A stretch of DNA of 64,000 nucleotides, taken from contig NZ_BANR01000011.1 of assembly GCF_000332975.1 (NCBI RefSeq), forward strand, positions 1 to 64,000, written 5' to 3'. Made by a program: the position numbers and the translations under genes. This DNA is from Gordonia aichiensis NBRC 108223. GTDB lineage: Bacteria > Actinomycetota > Actinomycetes > Mycobacteriales > Mycobacteriaceae. Shown here piece after piece: positions 37,684 to 48,449 of the stretch (its first letter is position 1; every line of letters starts with the position of its first letter). The notes beneath the pieces are model-generated. The model did not search any database. It was not told where the DNA came from and saw only the letters and a list, made by a program, of their open reading frames with translations.

Positions 37684-37701
37684 GGTTGCAGGCGCGTTGC
37701 A
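37684..37701. promoter_or_regulatory. Operator-like motif upstream of the DUF779 gene
   Basis: GGTTGCAGGCGCGTTGCA lies 46-63 bases upstream of the DUF779 start. It matches 16 of 18 positions of a motif upstream of the aldehyde dehydrogenase (39378-39395), with two TTGCA half-sites in the same orientation. Confidence 0.5.
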
Positions 37702-37702
37702 C

Positions 37703-37755
37703 ACGACGAACGCCGCCGCACAACCTGGGAAAAGGTGCGCGGCGGCGTTCGTCGT
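37703..37755. terminator. Strong hairpin after the aldehyde dehydrogenase gene
   Basis: The 17-base arms 37703-37719 (ACGACGAACGCCGCCGC) and 37739-37755 are perfectly complementary, with a 19-base loop. It begins 11 bases past the dehydrogenase stop on the minus strand. It should stop or attenuate transcription before the DUF779 gene. Confidence 0.85.
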
Positions 37756-37766
37756 CTTATCAGGGA

Positions 37767-39290
<1,524 letters not shown>

Positions 39291-39377
39291 TGTGTCGCTC
39301 CTCAGTGCGGTGTTCTCGTTGCCACACAAGCCGCCGATGGGCCGTGTGTGATCTGCTGCACACAGTAGGAGTTGTGT

Positions 39378-39395
39378 GGTTGCAGACACGTTGCA
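39378..39395. promoter_or_regulatory. Operator-like motif upstream of aldehyde dehydrogenase
   Basis: GGTTGCAGACACGTTGCA lies 88-105 bases upstream of the dehydrogenase start and recurs, with two changes, in front of the DUF779 gene. The adjacent GAF/HTH regulator is the obvious candidate protein. Confidence 0.5.
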
Positions 39396-39403
39396 GGAGC
39401 GTT

Positions 39404-39415
39404 TGCAACGTTGCA
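39404..39415. promoter_or_regulatory. 12-bp palindrome next to the operator motif
   Basis: TGCAACGTTGCA is a perfect palindrome made of the same TTGCA half-site, 8 bases from the motif at 39378-39395. Together they give several half-sites in about 38 bases, as expected for cooperative binding. Confidence 0.4.
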
Positions 39416-39466
39416 TGACGGAGAAACCGCAGCTCAGAAGGCTAGGTGGGGGCGGGCGCCGTCGAA

Positions 39467-40735
39467 TCACACGCCGTAGCGGCGATCGAGAATCCTGATC
39501 CGGCCGCCGACGAGCGCGCGATCGGGGTGCCCCACCGGGAGTCGGTGTTCCAGCCTGCGCCAGGCGGCGAGGTCGTCTCGGCCGTGGACCGACGACGTCC
39601 AGGCCCGCAGTGCCGCAACCTGCCCCTCGGCGATGACCCGCGAGCGCACGTCCTCCCGGAGTTCCTCGAAGATCTCCGAGATGCCCGGGGCGTTGGATTC
39701 CACCAGCAGTCCTCCGCGGCCGATCGCCTCGATCACCGGAACCAGATCGCCGTGGTTGGCGATCTGCTCCCGCAGGTCGCCGACATCAGAGGACAACTCG
39801 ACGGTCAGCCGGTACGGACGCGACTCGATCACGTCGTTTCCCAGATCGCGGCGCAGCCGGGAGATCTCGGCGCGAACGGTGACCGGGTCCACGCCGTCGT
39901 CGGCCAGCATCAACGCGAGCTGTTCGGTGTTGAGACCCTCGGGATAGTGCTGCAACAGCAGCAGGATCTCCGCGTGCCGCCGCGACAGTGCCCGGCCGCC
40001 CGGCGCACCGACACCACGCTGCCATCGATATGAGTTGTCGGCGAGCACCGTCAGCCGAGCCTGTGAACCGGTGTCGAACGTCGACGCCTGCGACAGATCG
40101 ACGGCCCGCGCCTTCAGCTCGCGTTCGACGACGGCGACCACCGACCGCACCGCCGCGAGGGCGAACGGCGCAGCCACCTCGCGGCCGCCGGTCACATCGA
40201 TCACGCCGATGACGTGCCCCGTTGCCGGATCGTGCACGGGTGCGGCGGCGCAACTCCACTCCTGCACCGGACTGGAGAAGTGTTCGGGTCCAACGACTTG
40301 CACACTCTTTCCGGTGGCGAGGGCGAGGCCGGGCGCGTTGGTGCCGACGACCTCTTCGCTCCACACCGAGCCCTCGACGAAGTTGATGCGGCTGGCCCGG
40401 TCGCGCGCAGAGGACTCGCCTTCGACCCACAGCAACCTGCCGACATTGTCGGTCAGCGCCAGTACGACACCGGAATCGGCGATGTCGTCGAGCATGAGCG
40501 ATTGGACGACGGGCCGCACCGCGGTGATCGGGTGCGCCTCCCGATAGCGTGCGAACTCCTCGTCACTCATTTCCAGTGGTGACGTGCCGCCCGCTCCAGG
40601 GTCGACGCCGCGTTCAAGCGAGCGCGCCCACGAGTCGCGGACGACCGATCGGACGGTCTCGGGCACGGCACCTCCGGCCAGGAACTGCTCGTACGCCCGA
40701 CGGATCGACGAGGACACCGCTGCAGCATCTCTCAT
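39467..40735 (-). CDS. GAF-domain transcriptional regulator (AcoR-like, without AAA+ domain)
   Basis: A 422-residue regulator. The N-terminal part resembles the sensor region of AcoR-type activators: [14 protein letters not shown], a GAF domain (about 90-230, with [22 protein letters not shown] and [14 protein letters not shown]). No AAA+/sigma-54 module follows. Instead there is a winged-helix-like region (about 285-345, [12 protein letters not shown] ... [18 protein letters not shown]) and a further helical tail. GGAGGG lies 5 bases before the ATG at 40735. It sits directly upstream of the aldehyde dehydrogenase in the same direction and probably senses an alcohol or aldehyde. Confidence 0.82.
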   Translation of the reverse strand: MRDAAAVSSSIRRAYEQFLAGGAVPETVRSVVRDSWARSLERGVDPGAGGTSPLEMSDEEFARYREAHPITAVRPVVQSLMLDDIADSGVVLALTDNVGRLLWVEGESSARDRASRINFVEGSVWSEEVVGTNAPGLALATGKSVQVVGPEHFSSPVQEWSCAAAPVHDPATGHVIGVIDVTGGREVAAPFALAAVRSVVAVVERELKARAVDLSQASTFDTGSQARLTVLADNSYRWQRGVGAPGGRALSRRHAEILLLLQHYPEGLNTEQLALMLADDGVDPVTVRAEISRLRRDLGNDVIESRPYRLTVELSSDVGDLREQIANHGDLVPVIEAIGRGGLLVESNAPGISEIFEELREDVRSRVIAEGQVAALRAWTSSVHGRDDLAAWRRLEHRLPVGHPDRALVGGRIRILDRRYGV

Positions 40736-40840
40736 GCGCGCCCTCCGTTGATCACCCCGACGTTCCTCCGATTGTGCCGTGGATGGTGTGATCTCAGCAA
40801 CAACGGGGTGCCGCATGCGGACCGGAGTCCGCGCACTTGT

Positions 40841-41098
40841 TTACAGGAGCCGACCGTTTCTCCTGGGGTAGCGAGCGCGCAGGTAGCTGTAGAGATAGGT
40901 ACTGACGATCAGCGCGGCAGCGGAGACGATCGCCGGGATGAAGAAGACGTTGTTCCACGAATCGCGCAGCATGGCGATCGCCCACGCGATGACACACACG
41001 ACGGTCAGCAGTACAGCGAGAAAGCGAACGATGAGGACCAGCGTGGTGACCACCGACCACAGGACGACCCTGGTCTGCTCGGATGAGTTGGCATTCAC
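40841..41098 (-). CDS. Small membrane protein, two helices
   Basis: An 85-residue protein with two membrane segments (VLWSVVTTLVLIVRFLAVLL and FFIPAIVSAAALIVSTYLYS) and a basic C-terminus (RARYPRRNGRLL). It starts with GTG at 41098 (VNANSSEQTR); earlier residues in the open frame overlap the oppA promoter region and are not membrane-protein-like. Third positions are G/C-rich. It resembles short actinobacterial membrane proteins without known function. Confidence 0.65.
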   Translation of the reverse strand: MNANSSEQTRVVLWSVVTTLVLIVRFLAVLLTVVCVIAWAIAMLRDSWNNVFFIPAIVSAAALIVSTYLYSYLRARYPRRNGRLL

Positions 41099-41244
41099 CG
41101 CACCAGGGTATCCGTGTTTCGCGACGTGAGCAGGGCCGCACCAAGTTCGTTGTCCGATTCGTACTTTTTGGTGAGCCGGTCTAACTTTCGAGGTCGTAGA
41201 GTCAGTAGGAATGTCTACAACACAATGATCCGGGGGAGGCTCGT

Positions 41245-42899
41245 TTGCGACGCCGACATCGTCCACGCCGGCACGTCGCGCTCGTTCTGTCCGCACTCGC
41301 TTCGGCAACCGCACTGGTCGCCACGGGCTGCAGCATGGACGGCGCGCGTACGGTCAACACGACCGGACCGAACGCGATCATCAGCGTCAACGGCACCGAG
41401 CCACAAAATGGCCTCCTCACGACGAACACCGCGGAGAACGGCGGTGGCCGCGTGGTGGACGCGTTGTTCACCGGCCTCTACGCCTACGACGCCGACGGCA
41501 AGCCGCAGTTGGCGAACGCGGAATCGGTCGACACCACCGACAACCAGAACTACACGATCCACCTCAAGAAGGACTGGAAGTTCACCGACGGCACTCCCGT
41601 CAAGGCCGAGAACTACGTCCGCGCATGGAATTTCGGCGCCGCAACCAAGAACGCGCAGCTACAACAGAGCTTCTTCGAACCGATCGAGGGTTATGACGTT
41701 GTCGCAGGAGAGAATTCGACAGCCGACGAGATGTCCGGTCTGAAGGTCGTCGACGACTACACCTTCACGGTTCGGCTGACACAACCGAACATCGACTTCA
41801 AGCTCGGCCTCGGCTTCACACCGTTCAAGCCCCTACCCGACGTCTTCTTCACCGAGGGGGCAAAGGAATTCGGTGAGCACCCGATAGGCAACGGCGCCTA
41901 CAAGATGGCGGGGCCAGATGCCTGGCGGCACAACGTCCAGATCAACGTGGTGCGCAACGACGACTACAAGGGTCCCGACAAGCCGCGTAACGGTGGAATC
42001 GACTTCGTGCTGTACTCCAGCCTCGACACCGCCTACACCGACCTCACCTCCGGCAACCTCGACGTCACCGACACCATTCCGGTCAGCGCACTCAACTCCT
42101 ACAAGAAGGCCTCGGCGCACACGCACTGACCAAGCCGACGGCCTCCAACCAGCAGATCGCCATCCCCTACTACCTGCCTCATTTCGCCGCGGGACGCGAG
42201 GGACAGCTGCGTCGTGCAGCGATCTCGATGGCCATCAACCGTCCCGAGGTCACCAAGGTGGTCTTCCGGGGTGCCCGCACGCCGTCGAGAGACTTCACCG
42301 CGCGGTCCCTCCCCGGTTGGAGCGGTGACATCCCGGGCAGCGACGTGCTCGACTACAACCCGGAGAAGGCTAAGCAACTCTGGCAGGAGGCCAACGCCAT
42401 CTCACCGTGGAACGGGTCCTTCCAGATCGCGTACAACTCCGACGGTGATCACCAGGTCTGGGTCGACGCAGTGTGCAACCAGATCAAGAACACTCTCGGC
42501 ATCGACTCGCACGGGGCGCCGCAACCGACGTTCAAGCAAATCCGATCGGAGATCACCGCGAAGACGATCAAGACCGCAGCGCGGACCGGCTGGCAGGGCG
42601 ATTACCCGTCGATGCTGGAGTTCCTCGCGCCGATCTTCGTCACGGGTGCAGGTTCCAACGACTCGCAGTACGTATCACCCACATTCGACTCAGAGTTGAA
42701 CGCTGCACAGCGGGCACGCTCCGACGACGAGTCCTACAAACTCACCAATGTCGCCCAGGAAACCCTGCTGCAGGATCTACCCAACATCCCACTCTGGGAC
42801 TACATCGGCGCGGGCGGAACGGCGTCGGAGGTCACGGCCCAACTGTCCTGGAACGGCCTGCCCGATTACCCGGGCATCACCAAGGAAGCGAAGGAGTGA
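41245..42899 (+). pseudogene. oppA: Oligopeptide ABC transporter substrate-binding lipoprotein, frameshifted
   Basis: The gene starts at TTG (41245) with GGGGGAGG 5 bases upstream. A lipoprotein signal peptide with lipobox LVATGC precedes a family 5 solute-binding protein. The frame reads through SALNSYKK (to 42108), then meets a stop at 42127-42129 in the +1 frame. Homology continues without loss in the next frame as LGAHALTKPTASNQQIAIPY and runs to 42899. One missing base near 42109-42110 (probably in a GNC codon before CTC) explains both. The downstream opp genes are intact, so this is either a recent inactivation or a sequencing error. If intact the protein would be about 551 residues. 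Confidence 0.85.
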
Positions 42900-42903
42900 G
42901 CCG

Positions 42904-43830
42904 GTGACGAGATATCTCCTGATCCGCCTCGGCCAGATGGTGATCGTGTTCTTCGGCGCCACGTTCCTCATCTACGCGATGGTCTTTCTGGTTCCCTCCG
43001 ATCCCATCGCGGCGCTCGGCGGCGGTAAGCCGATGTCGCCTGCGCTGATCGCACAGCTGCGGTCGCAGTATCACCTCGACCAACCGTTCTACGTCCAGTA
43101 CTTCAACTACATCGGCGGGGTGTTCCACCTCGACTTCGGCACGTCGTTCTCCGGGCAACCGGTGTTCGACGTGATGAAGCGGGCATTCCCTGTGACGGTG
43201 AACCTGACGCTGATCGCGCTGGTCGTGGAGACGATCGGTGGCGTGGTGTTCGGTGTGATCTCGGGCCTGAACAAGGGGCGCTGGTATGACACCGCGATCC
43301 TGATCATCACGCTGATCATCATCGCAATACCGATCTTCGTGCTGGGCTTCGTCGCGCAGTATCTGCTCGGCGTGAAATGGCACTTGTTCCCGGTCACGGT
43401 CGGCGGCAACCTCGACTTCTACCACCTGCTGCTTCCCGGATTCGTGCTCGGCGCAGTCTCTTTCGCCTACATCGTGCGTCTCACGCGCTCCGAGGTCGCC
43501 GACAACCTCACCGCAGACTATGTGCGCACAGCGTCGGCGAAGGGGCTCCGACGGCCGCGTGTCATCACCGTGCACGTCCTGCGGAACTCGCTGATCCCGG
43601 TGGTCACGTTCATCGGTACCGACGTCGGGGTGCTGATGGGCGGCGCCGTCGTGACCGAGGGCATCTTCAACATCCCCGGCGTCGGCGGAACGATCTATCA
43701 GGCGGTCATCCGCGGCGAGGCGCCGACGGTCGTCTCCTTCGTCACCGTGCTCGTGCTCATCTACCTCGTCTGCAACATCGTCGTCGACTTGCTCTATGCC
43801 GCACTCGATCCGAGGATTCGCTATGCCTGA
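42904..43830 (+). CDS. oppB: Oligopeptide ABC transporter permease, OppB type
   Basis: The 308-residue permease has the N-terminal RYLLIRLGQMVIVFFGATF helix, five further membrane segments, and the EAA loop for ATPase contact (DYVRTASAKGLRRPRVITVH). It starts with GTG at 42904, four bases after oppA, with AAGGAG upstream. It would form the inner-membrane channel with OppC. It overlaps oppC by eight bases. Confidence 0.93.
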   Translation: MTRYLLIRLGQMVIVFFGATFLIYAMVFLVPSDPIAALGGGKPMSPALIAQLRSQYHLDQPFYVQYFNYIGGVFHLDFGTSFSGQPVFDVMKRAFPVTVNLTLIALVVETIGGVVFGVISGLNKGRWYDTAILIITLIIIAIPIFVLGFVAQYLLGVKWHLFPVTVGGNLDFYHLLLPGFVLGAVSFAYIVRLTRSEVADNLTADYVRTASAKGLRRPRVITVHVLRNSLIPVVTFIGTDVGVLMGGAVVTEGIFNIPGVGGTIYQAVIRGEAPTVVSFVTVLVLIYLVCNIVVDLLYAALDPRIRYA

Positions 43831-44818
43831 CACACCACGCACCGATGCACTCGAGAAGGGCGAGGCCCCCAACGCCGCCCGCAGCATCTTCCCCGGCCAG
43901 GATCGGTTCGTCGCCGACGCCGAGGACGTCGAGTTGCTCAAGGTCGACGAGTTCGTCGACGACGTCGACCCCGCGGGCTTCTGGAAGTCGGCGTGGCAGG
44001 AGATCCGCACCAAGCCGGTGTTCATCATCTCGATGATCCTGCTGATCATCATCCTGGCGATCGTCGCGTTCCCCGGTCTGTTCGCGCACCAGGATCCGCA
44101 ATACGCGAACCTCGAGGACTCGCTGCTCTCACCGAGTTCCGCACACTGGTTCGGTACCGATCTGCAGGGCCACGACATCTACTCGCGGGTGATCTACGGT
44201 GCGCGCGACTCGGTTCTCGTCGGCATCCTGACCACCCTGGCGGTCGTGATCGTCGGCGGACTACTCGGCGTGTTCGCGGGCTTCTACGGCGGCTGGCTCG
44301 ACTCGCTCATCTCGCGACTCGCCGACATCTTCTTCGCCATCCCGCTGATCCTCGCGGCTGTGGTCACCATGCAGATGATCTCGGCGCGCACCGTCTACAC
44401 GGTGGTGCTCGTTCTCGCGATCTTCAGTTGGCCCCAAATCGCCCGTATCGCGCGCTCATCCGCGATCTCGGCACGCAACGAGGAGTTCGTCGACGCGTCG
44501 CGCTCGCTGGGCTCCTCACGGCTGCGCACGCTGTTCACACACGTCATCCCCAACTCGTTGGGGCCGGTGATCGTGATCTCGACGATCTCGCTCGGCGTCT
44601 TCATCGTCACCGAGGCGACGCTGTCGTACCTCGGAATCGGGCTGCCGTCGACGGCCGTGTCATGGGGTATCGACATCGCCGCCGGCCAGCAGTTGCTGCG
44701 CGAGGGTCAACCGATCCTGTTCTATCCCGCTGCGGCGCTTGCCATCACCGTGCTGGTGTTCATGATGCTCGGCGACGTACTGCGCGACGCGCTCGACCCG
44801 AAGGCGAGGACCCGCTGA
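43823..44818 (+). CDS. oppC: Oligopeptide ABC transporter permease, OppC type
   Basis: The 331-residue permease has a cytoplasmic N-terminus of about 65 residues with a conserved acidic region, six membrane segments, HWFGTDLQGHDIYSRVIYGA after TM1, and the EAA loop (EEFVDASRSLGSSRLRTLFTH). The ATG at 43823 has GAGG 7 bases upstream and overlaps the oppB end. The stop shares one base with the oppDF start. Confidence 0.93.
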   Translation: MPDTPRTDALEKGEAPNAARSIFPGQDRFVADAEDVELLKVDEFVDDVDPAGFWKSAWQEIRTKPVFIISMILLIIILAIVAFPGLFAHQDPQYANLEDSLLSPSSAHWFGTDLQGHDIYSRVIYGARDSVLVGILTTLAVVIVGGLLGVFAGFYGGWLDSLISRLADIFFAIPLILAAVVTMQMISARTVYTVVLVLAIFSWPQIARIARSSAISARNEEFVDASRSLGSSRLRTLFTHVIPNSLGPVIVISTISLGVFIVTEATLSYLGIGLPSTAVSWGIDIAAGQQLLREGQPILFYPAAALAITVLVFMMLGDVLRDALDPKARTR

Positions 44819-46551
44819 TGGCCACCGACACCACCGTCGACTCGGCGACACCTTCCGGCGACCCGGCGAACGCACCCTCCCCGGTCCTCGAGATCTCCGA
44901 TCTGCGCGTAGATTTCCGCTCCCGCGGCCGTGATGTTCCCGCGGTGCGCGGCGTCGGACTGACCGTCTACCCGGGCCAGACGGTCGCCATCGTCGGCGAG
45001 TCCGGCTCGGGCAAGTCGACGACCGCTGCGGCAGTGCTGGGGCTACTCCCGGGCAACGGCACGGTGACCGACGGCACGATCCTCTTCGACGGCACCGATC
45101 TCGCGCACGCGTCGCGTCGCACCTTCGAGAAAATCCGTGGTAGCGGAATCGGTCTCGTTCCACAGGACCCCAACACCAACCTCGACCCGGTGTGGCGGGT
45201 GGGCTTTCAGGTCCGCGAGACGCTCGTGGCCAACGGGGCCGCCTCACGGGGCGAAGCCCGCACTCGCGCCGTCGAGGTACTCCGACAGGCAGGTCTGCGC
45301 GATCCCGAGAAGCGGGCAGGTCAGTACCCCCACGAGTTCTCGGGCGGCATGAAGCAGCGCGCGCTCATAGCGATCGGTCTCGCCGGAAAACCCAAGCTGC
45401 TCATCGCCGATGAGCCCACCTCCGCACTCGACGTGACGGTGCAGCGCGAGATCCTCGACCACCTGGCGGGGCTCACCGACGAACTCGGCACCGCCGTCCT
45501 GCTCATCACACACGACCTCGGACTCGCCGCCGAGCGCGCGAGCCATCTCGTCGTCATGTACCGCGGACGCGTCGTCGAATCCGGTCCAGCACAGGAGATC
45601 CTGACCAACCCGCACCACGAGTACACCAAGCGGCTCGTCGCGGCCGCACCCTCACTGTCGTCACGCCGCGCCGATCGCGGGCTTCCAACGGAGTCATCGG
45701 CCGCGCAGGTAGAGCAGAACGGGGGCAGCAGCAGCGTCGAAACCTCCTCCGCCGAGGTCGTCGTCGCGGCCAACCTCGTCAAGGACTTTCCCATCCGCAG
45801 CTCGGTGCCGTTCCGCAAGGCATCGCCGTTCCGCGCCGTCGACGACGTCAGCTTCACCCTCGACCGCGGCACCACCACGGCCGTCGTCGGCGAATCCGGT
45901 TCCGGCAAGTCGACGGTCGCGCGCATGGTGCTCGGGCTCCTCGAACCCACCTCGGGCACCGTCCATTTCGACGGCGACGACGTGACCTCACTGTCCGGCG
46001 CCCGGGCCAAGGCTTTTCGACGCCGCGTGCAGCCGGTATTCCAGAACCCCTACGGCTCACTCGACCCGATGTATTCGATCTATCGCGCGATCTCCGAACC
46101 GCTTGTGGTCCATGGGATCGGCGACAAGAGTTCCCGCATCGCGCGGGTCCGCGAACTCCTCGACCTCGTCGCACTTCCGTCGTCGGTGATGCAGCGCTTC
46201 CCCAACGAACTCTCCGGCGGCCAGCGCCAGCGCGTCGCGATCGCACGCGCACTGGCCCTCAACCCCGAGGTCGTCGTCTGCGACGAGGCGGTGTCCGCGC
46301 TCGATGTGCTCGTCCAGGAGCAGATCCTCACCCTCCTCGACGACCTACAGCGTGAGCTCGACCTGACCTATCTGTTCATCACGCACGACCTCGCCGTCGT
46401 CCGCCAGATCGCCGACCGTGTCCTGGTCATGCAGAAGGGCAAGGTCGTCGACGACGGCACCGTCGACGACGTCTTCGACACTCCGACGTCGGACTACACA
46501 CGTGAACTGCTCGAGGCCATACCAGGACGAAACCTCGAACTCCAGCAGTGA
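44818..46551 (+). CDS. Oligopeptide ABC transporter ATP-binding protein, OppD-OppF fusion
   Basis: The 577-residue protein contains two complete ATPase domains. The first (about 25-270) has Walker A GESGSGKST, signature FSGGMKQR and Walker B LLIADEPTSALD. The second (about 320-570) has GESGSGKST, LSGGQRQR and VVVCDEAVSALD. A Ser/Glu-rich linker joins them. Fused DppD/OppDF ATPases are common in actinobacteria. It energises peptide uptake with OppB and OppC. The ATG at 44818 overlaps the oppC stop. Confidence 0.93.
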   Translation: MATDTTVDSATPSGDPANAPSPVLEISDLRVDFRSRGRDVPAVRGVGLTVYPGQTVAIVGESGSGKSTTAAAVLGLLPGNGTVTDGTILFDGTDLAHASRRTFEKIRGSGIGLVPQDPNTNLDPVWRVGFQVRETLVANGAASRGEARTRAVEVLRQAGLRDPEKRAGQYPHEFSGGMKQRALIAIGLAGKPKLLIADEPTSALDVTVQREILDHLAGLTDELGTAVLLITHDLGLAAERASHLVVMYRGRVVESGPAQEILTNPHHEYTKRLVAAAPSLSSRRADRGLPTESSAAQVEQNGGSSSVETSSAEVVVAANLVKDFPIRSSVPFRKASPFRAVDDVSFTLDRGTTTAVVGESGSGKSTVARMVLGLLEPTSGTVHFDGDDVTSLSGARAKAFRRRVQPVFQNPYGSLDPMYSIYRAISEPLVVHGIGDKSSRIARVRELLDLVALPSSVMQRFPNELSGGQRQRVAIARALALNPEVVVCDEAVSALDVLVQEQILTLLDDLQRELDLTYLFITHDLAVVRQIADRVLVMQKGKVVDDGTVDDVFDTPTSDYTRELLEAIPGRNLELQQ

Positions 46552-46591
46552 ACCCTCGCCGCCTGCGTCGTCAAAGGGCGACAATGGAGGC

Positions 46592-47008
46592 ATGAGAACG
46601 CTGCTGAACATCATCTGGTTGGTGTTGTGTGGATTCTGGATGGCGCTCGGTTACGTCGTCGCAGGTGTCATCTGCTGCATCCTGATCATCACGATCCCAT
46701 TCGGAATCGCGTCTTTCCGCATGGCCAACTATGCGCTGTGGCCGTTCGGGCGCAGCGTCGTCCGCGACCCCGAGTCAGGTGCATGGTCGGTGATCGGCAA
46801 TGTGATCTGGATCATCGTCGCAGGTTGGTGGCTGGCTCTCGGGCATCTGACGACCGGGATCGCGATGTGTCTGACGATCATCGGCATTCCGTTGGGTTTT
46901 GCGAGTTTCAAGATGATCCCGATATCCCTCGTCCCGCTCGGAGCGAGGATCGTACCGAGCGACGCGACACGCACCGATGCGGTCATGGGCGCGTCGAGAA
47001 CCGTCTGA
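46592..47008 (+). CDS. YccF-domain membrane protein
   Basis: The 138-residue protein has two YccF repeats, each a hydrophobic pair of segments: NIIWLVLCGFWMALGYVVAG with ITIPFGIASFRMANYALWPFG, then IGNVIWIIVAGWWLALGHLT with IIGIPLGFASFKM. TGGAGG directly precedes the ATG at 46592. Function unknown; it lies 40 bases after oppDF but need not belong to the transporter. Confidence 0.88.
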   Translation: MRTLLNIIWLVLCGFWMALGYVVAGVICCILIITIPFGIASFRMANYALWPFGRSVVRDPESGAWSVIGNVIWIIVAGWWLALGHLTTGIAMCLTIIGIPLGFASFKMIPISLVPLGARIVPSDATRTDAVMGASRTV

Positions 47009-47049
47009 GTATCAAGCAGATGCAGACCAGACACTCCGTTCGACCTGAC

Positions 47050-47077
47050 CCATCCGCTCCGGTACCCGGATCCGAAC
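47050..47077 (+). promoter_or_regulatory. Putative SigK-dependent promoter of the sigK operon
   Basis: CCATCC (47050-47055), a 16-base spacer and CCGAAC (47072-47077) match the -35/-10 pattern I recall for M. tuberculosis SigK promoters (CCATCC ... CCGAAT). The -10 ends 7 bases before the ATG at 47085, so the message would be leaderless or nearly so. The equivalent operon in M. tuberculosis is SigK-controlled. The consensus is from memory. Confidence 0.6.
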
Positions 47078-47084
47078 ACCGGAT

Positions 47085-48449
47085 ATGACCAACCGCCGAC
47101 GATCCGACCCCCCATCGCACGTCGCTGTCGTCGGCAGCGGGGTTGCGGGGCTGACCGCCGCGCATGTGCTCTCCTCACACAGCTCGGTGACGATCGTCGA
47201 GGCCGACGACCGACTCGGTGGCCACGCCCACACGCACACGGTGACCATGCCCGACGGCGCCTCCGTCGGCGTCGACTCCGGCTTCATCGTCCACAACGAC
47301 CGCACCTATCCGACGCTGCTGCGACTGTTCGCCGAACTCGGCGTGCCGACGCAGGACACCGACATGTCGATGTCGGTCAGCTCTGCCGTGACCGGCCTCG
47401 AGTACGCGGGCGCGCTCGGCTTCTCCGGGCTGTTTCCCACGGCGCGTAACGCCGCGCGGTGGCGTTACCTCCGCATGCTCGGCGAGGTGACACGTTTCCA
47501 CCGCGCCGCGCGCGCACTGCTCGACACACCGGGTTCCGACGACGCGCTGTCCGACGAATCCCTGGAGGACTTCCTCGATCGCCAGAACCTCTCCGCCTAC
47601 TTCCGCGAGCACTTCATGCTGCCGCTCGTCGCCGCGGTGTGGTCGTGCGACGCCGCGACCGCGGGCCGCTACCCCGCGCGCTACCTCTTCACCTTCCTCG
47701 ACCACCACGGCATGTTGTCGGTGTTCGGTTCACCGACCTGGCGCACGGTGGTCGGCGGCTCCAACACCTACGTGCAGGCCGTCGCCGACGGCGTCCGTCG
47801 CCGCGGCGGGTCGGTTCAGGTGAGCACCCCGGTCCGACACATTCGCGAGAACCCCGATGGGACAGTCGAGCTCACCACGGCGGCCGGATCGCAGCGATTC
47901 GACGCCGTCGTCATCGCCACCCACCCCCACCAGGGACTCCGGCTGCTCGACGCCCCGACCGCCGAGCAGCGTCGAACACTCTCCGCGATCAAGTACGCAC
48001 CGAAACAGGCTGTGCTGCACTCGGATGTCTCATTGATGCCGCGTGCACGGCGGGCGTGGGCGTCGTGGAACTACCAGATCCACGACGACGGCTCGGGAAG
48101 CGTCGACGAGTCGCAGGTCGCGGTCACCTACGACATGACCCGCCTCATGCGACTGCGGGCCGACCACCCCCGCATGCTGGTGACCCTGGGCCGCACCGAC
48201 CTCGTCGACGAATCGACCGTTCTTGCCGAGATGACCTACGAGCACCCCGTTTACACCACGGAATCGGTTGCAGCGCAGAAACACCTCCCCGAGATCGACA
48301 CGGATTCGATCGTCTTCGCGGGCGCGTATCACGGTTGGGGTTTCCACGAGGACGGCGCACTGTCGGGCGCACGCGCGGCGGCACGTCTCGGCGTCTCATG
48401 GGATGCAGAACTACCGAGACCAGCAGTCGCAGAACGGGAGTCGGCATGA
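47085..48449 (+). CDS. FAD-dependent amine-oxidase-like oxidoreductase of the cyclopropane lipid/sigK operon
   Basis: The 454-residue flavoprotein has the dinucleotide motif VAVVGSGVAGLTAAHVL, then ADDRLGGHAHTHTV and DSGFIVHNDRTYP, and a C-terminal FAGAYHGWGFHEDG that closes the FAD site. It corresponds in family and position to Rv0449c of M. tuberculosis. In many bacteria such a protein, a DUF1365 protein and a cyclopropane-fatty-acid synthase homologue form one cluster, suggesting joint modification of membrane acyl chains; the chemistry is not established here. It is the first gene of a six-gene coupled operon. Confidence 0.88.
   Translation: MTNRRRSDPPSHVAVVGSGVAGLTAAHVLSSHSSVTIVEADDRLGGHAHTHTVTMPDGASVGVDSGFIVHNDRTYPTLLRLFAELGVPTQDTDMSMSVSSAVTGLEYAGALGFSGLFPTARNAARWRYLRMLGEVTRFHRAARALLDTPGSDDALSDESLEDFLDRQNLSAYFREHFMLPLVAAVWSCDAATAGRYPARYLFTFLDHHGMLSVFGSPTWRTVVGGSNTYVQAVADGVRRRGGSVQVSTPVRHIRENPDGTVELTTAAGSQRFDAVVIATHPHQGLRLLDAPTAEQRRTLSAIKYAPKQAVLHSDVSLMPRARRAWASWNYQIHDDGSGSVDESQVAVTYDMTRLMRLRADHPRMLVTLGRTDLVDESTVLAEMTYEHPVYTTESVAAQKHLPEIDTDSIVFAGAYHGWGFHEDGALSGARAAARLGVSWDAELPRPAVAERESA

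Noticed and set aside
39291..39466. N-terminal extension of the aldehyde dehydrogenase from 39470
   Set aside because: The extra residues do not belong to the family, and the ATG at 39290 has a strong ribosome binding site; the interval holds operator-like motifs.
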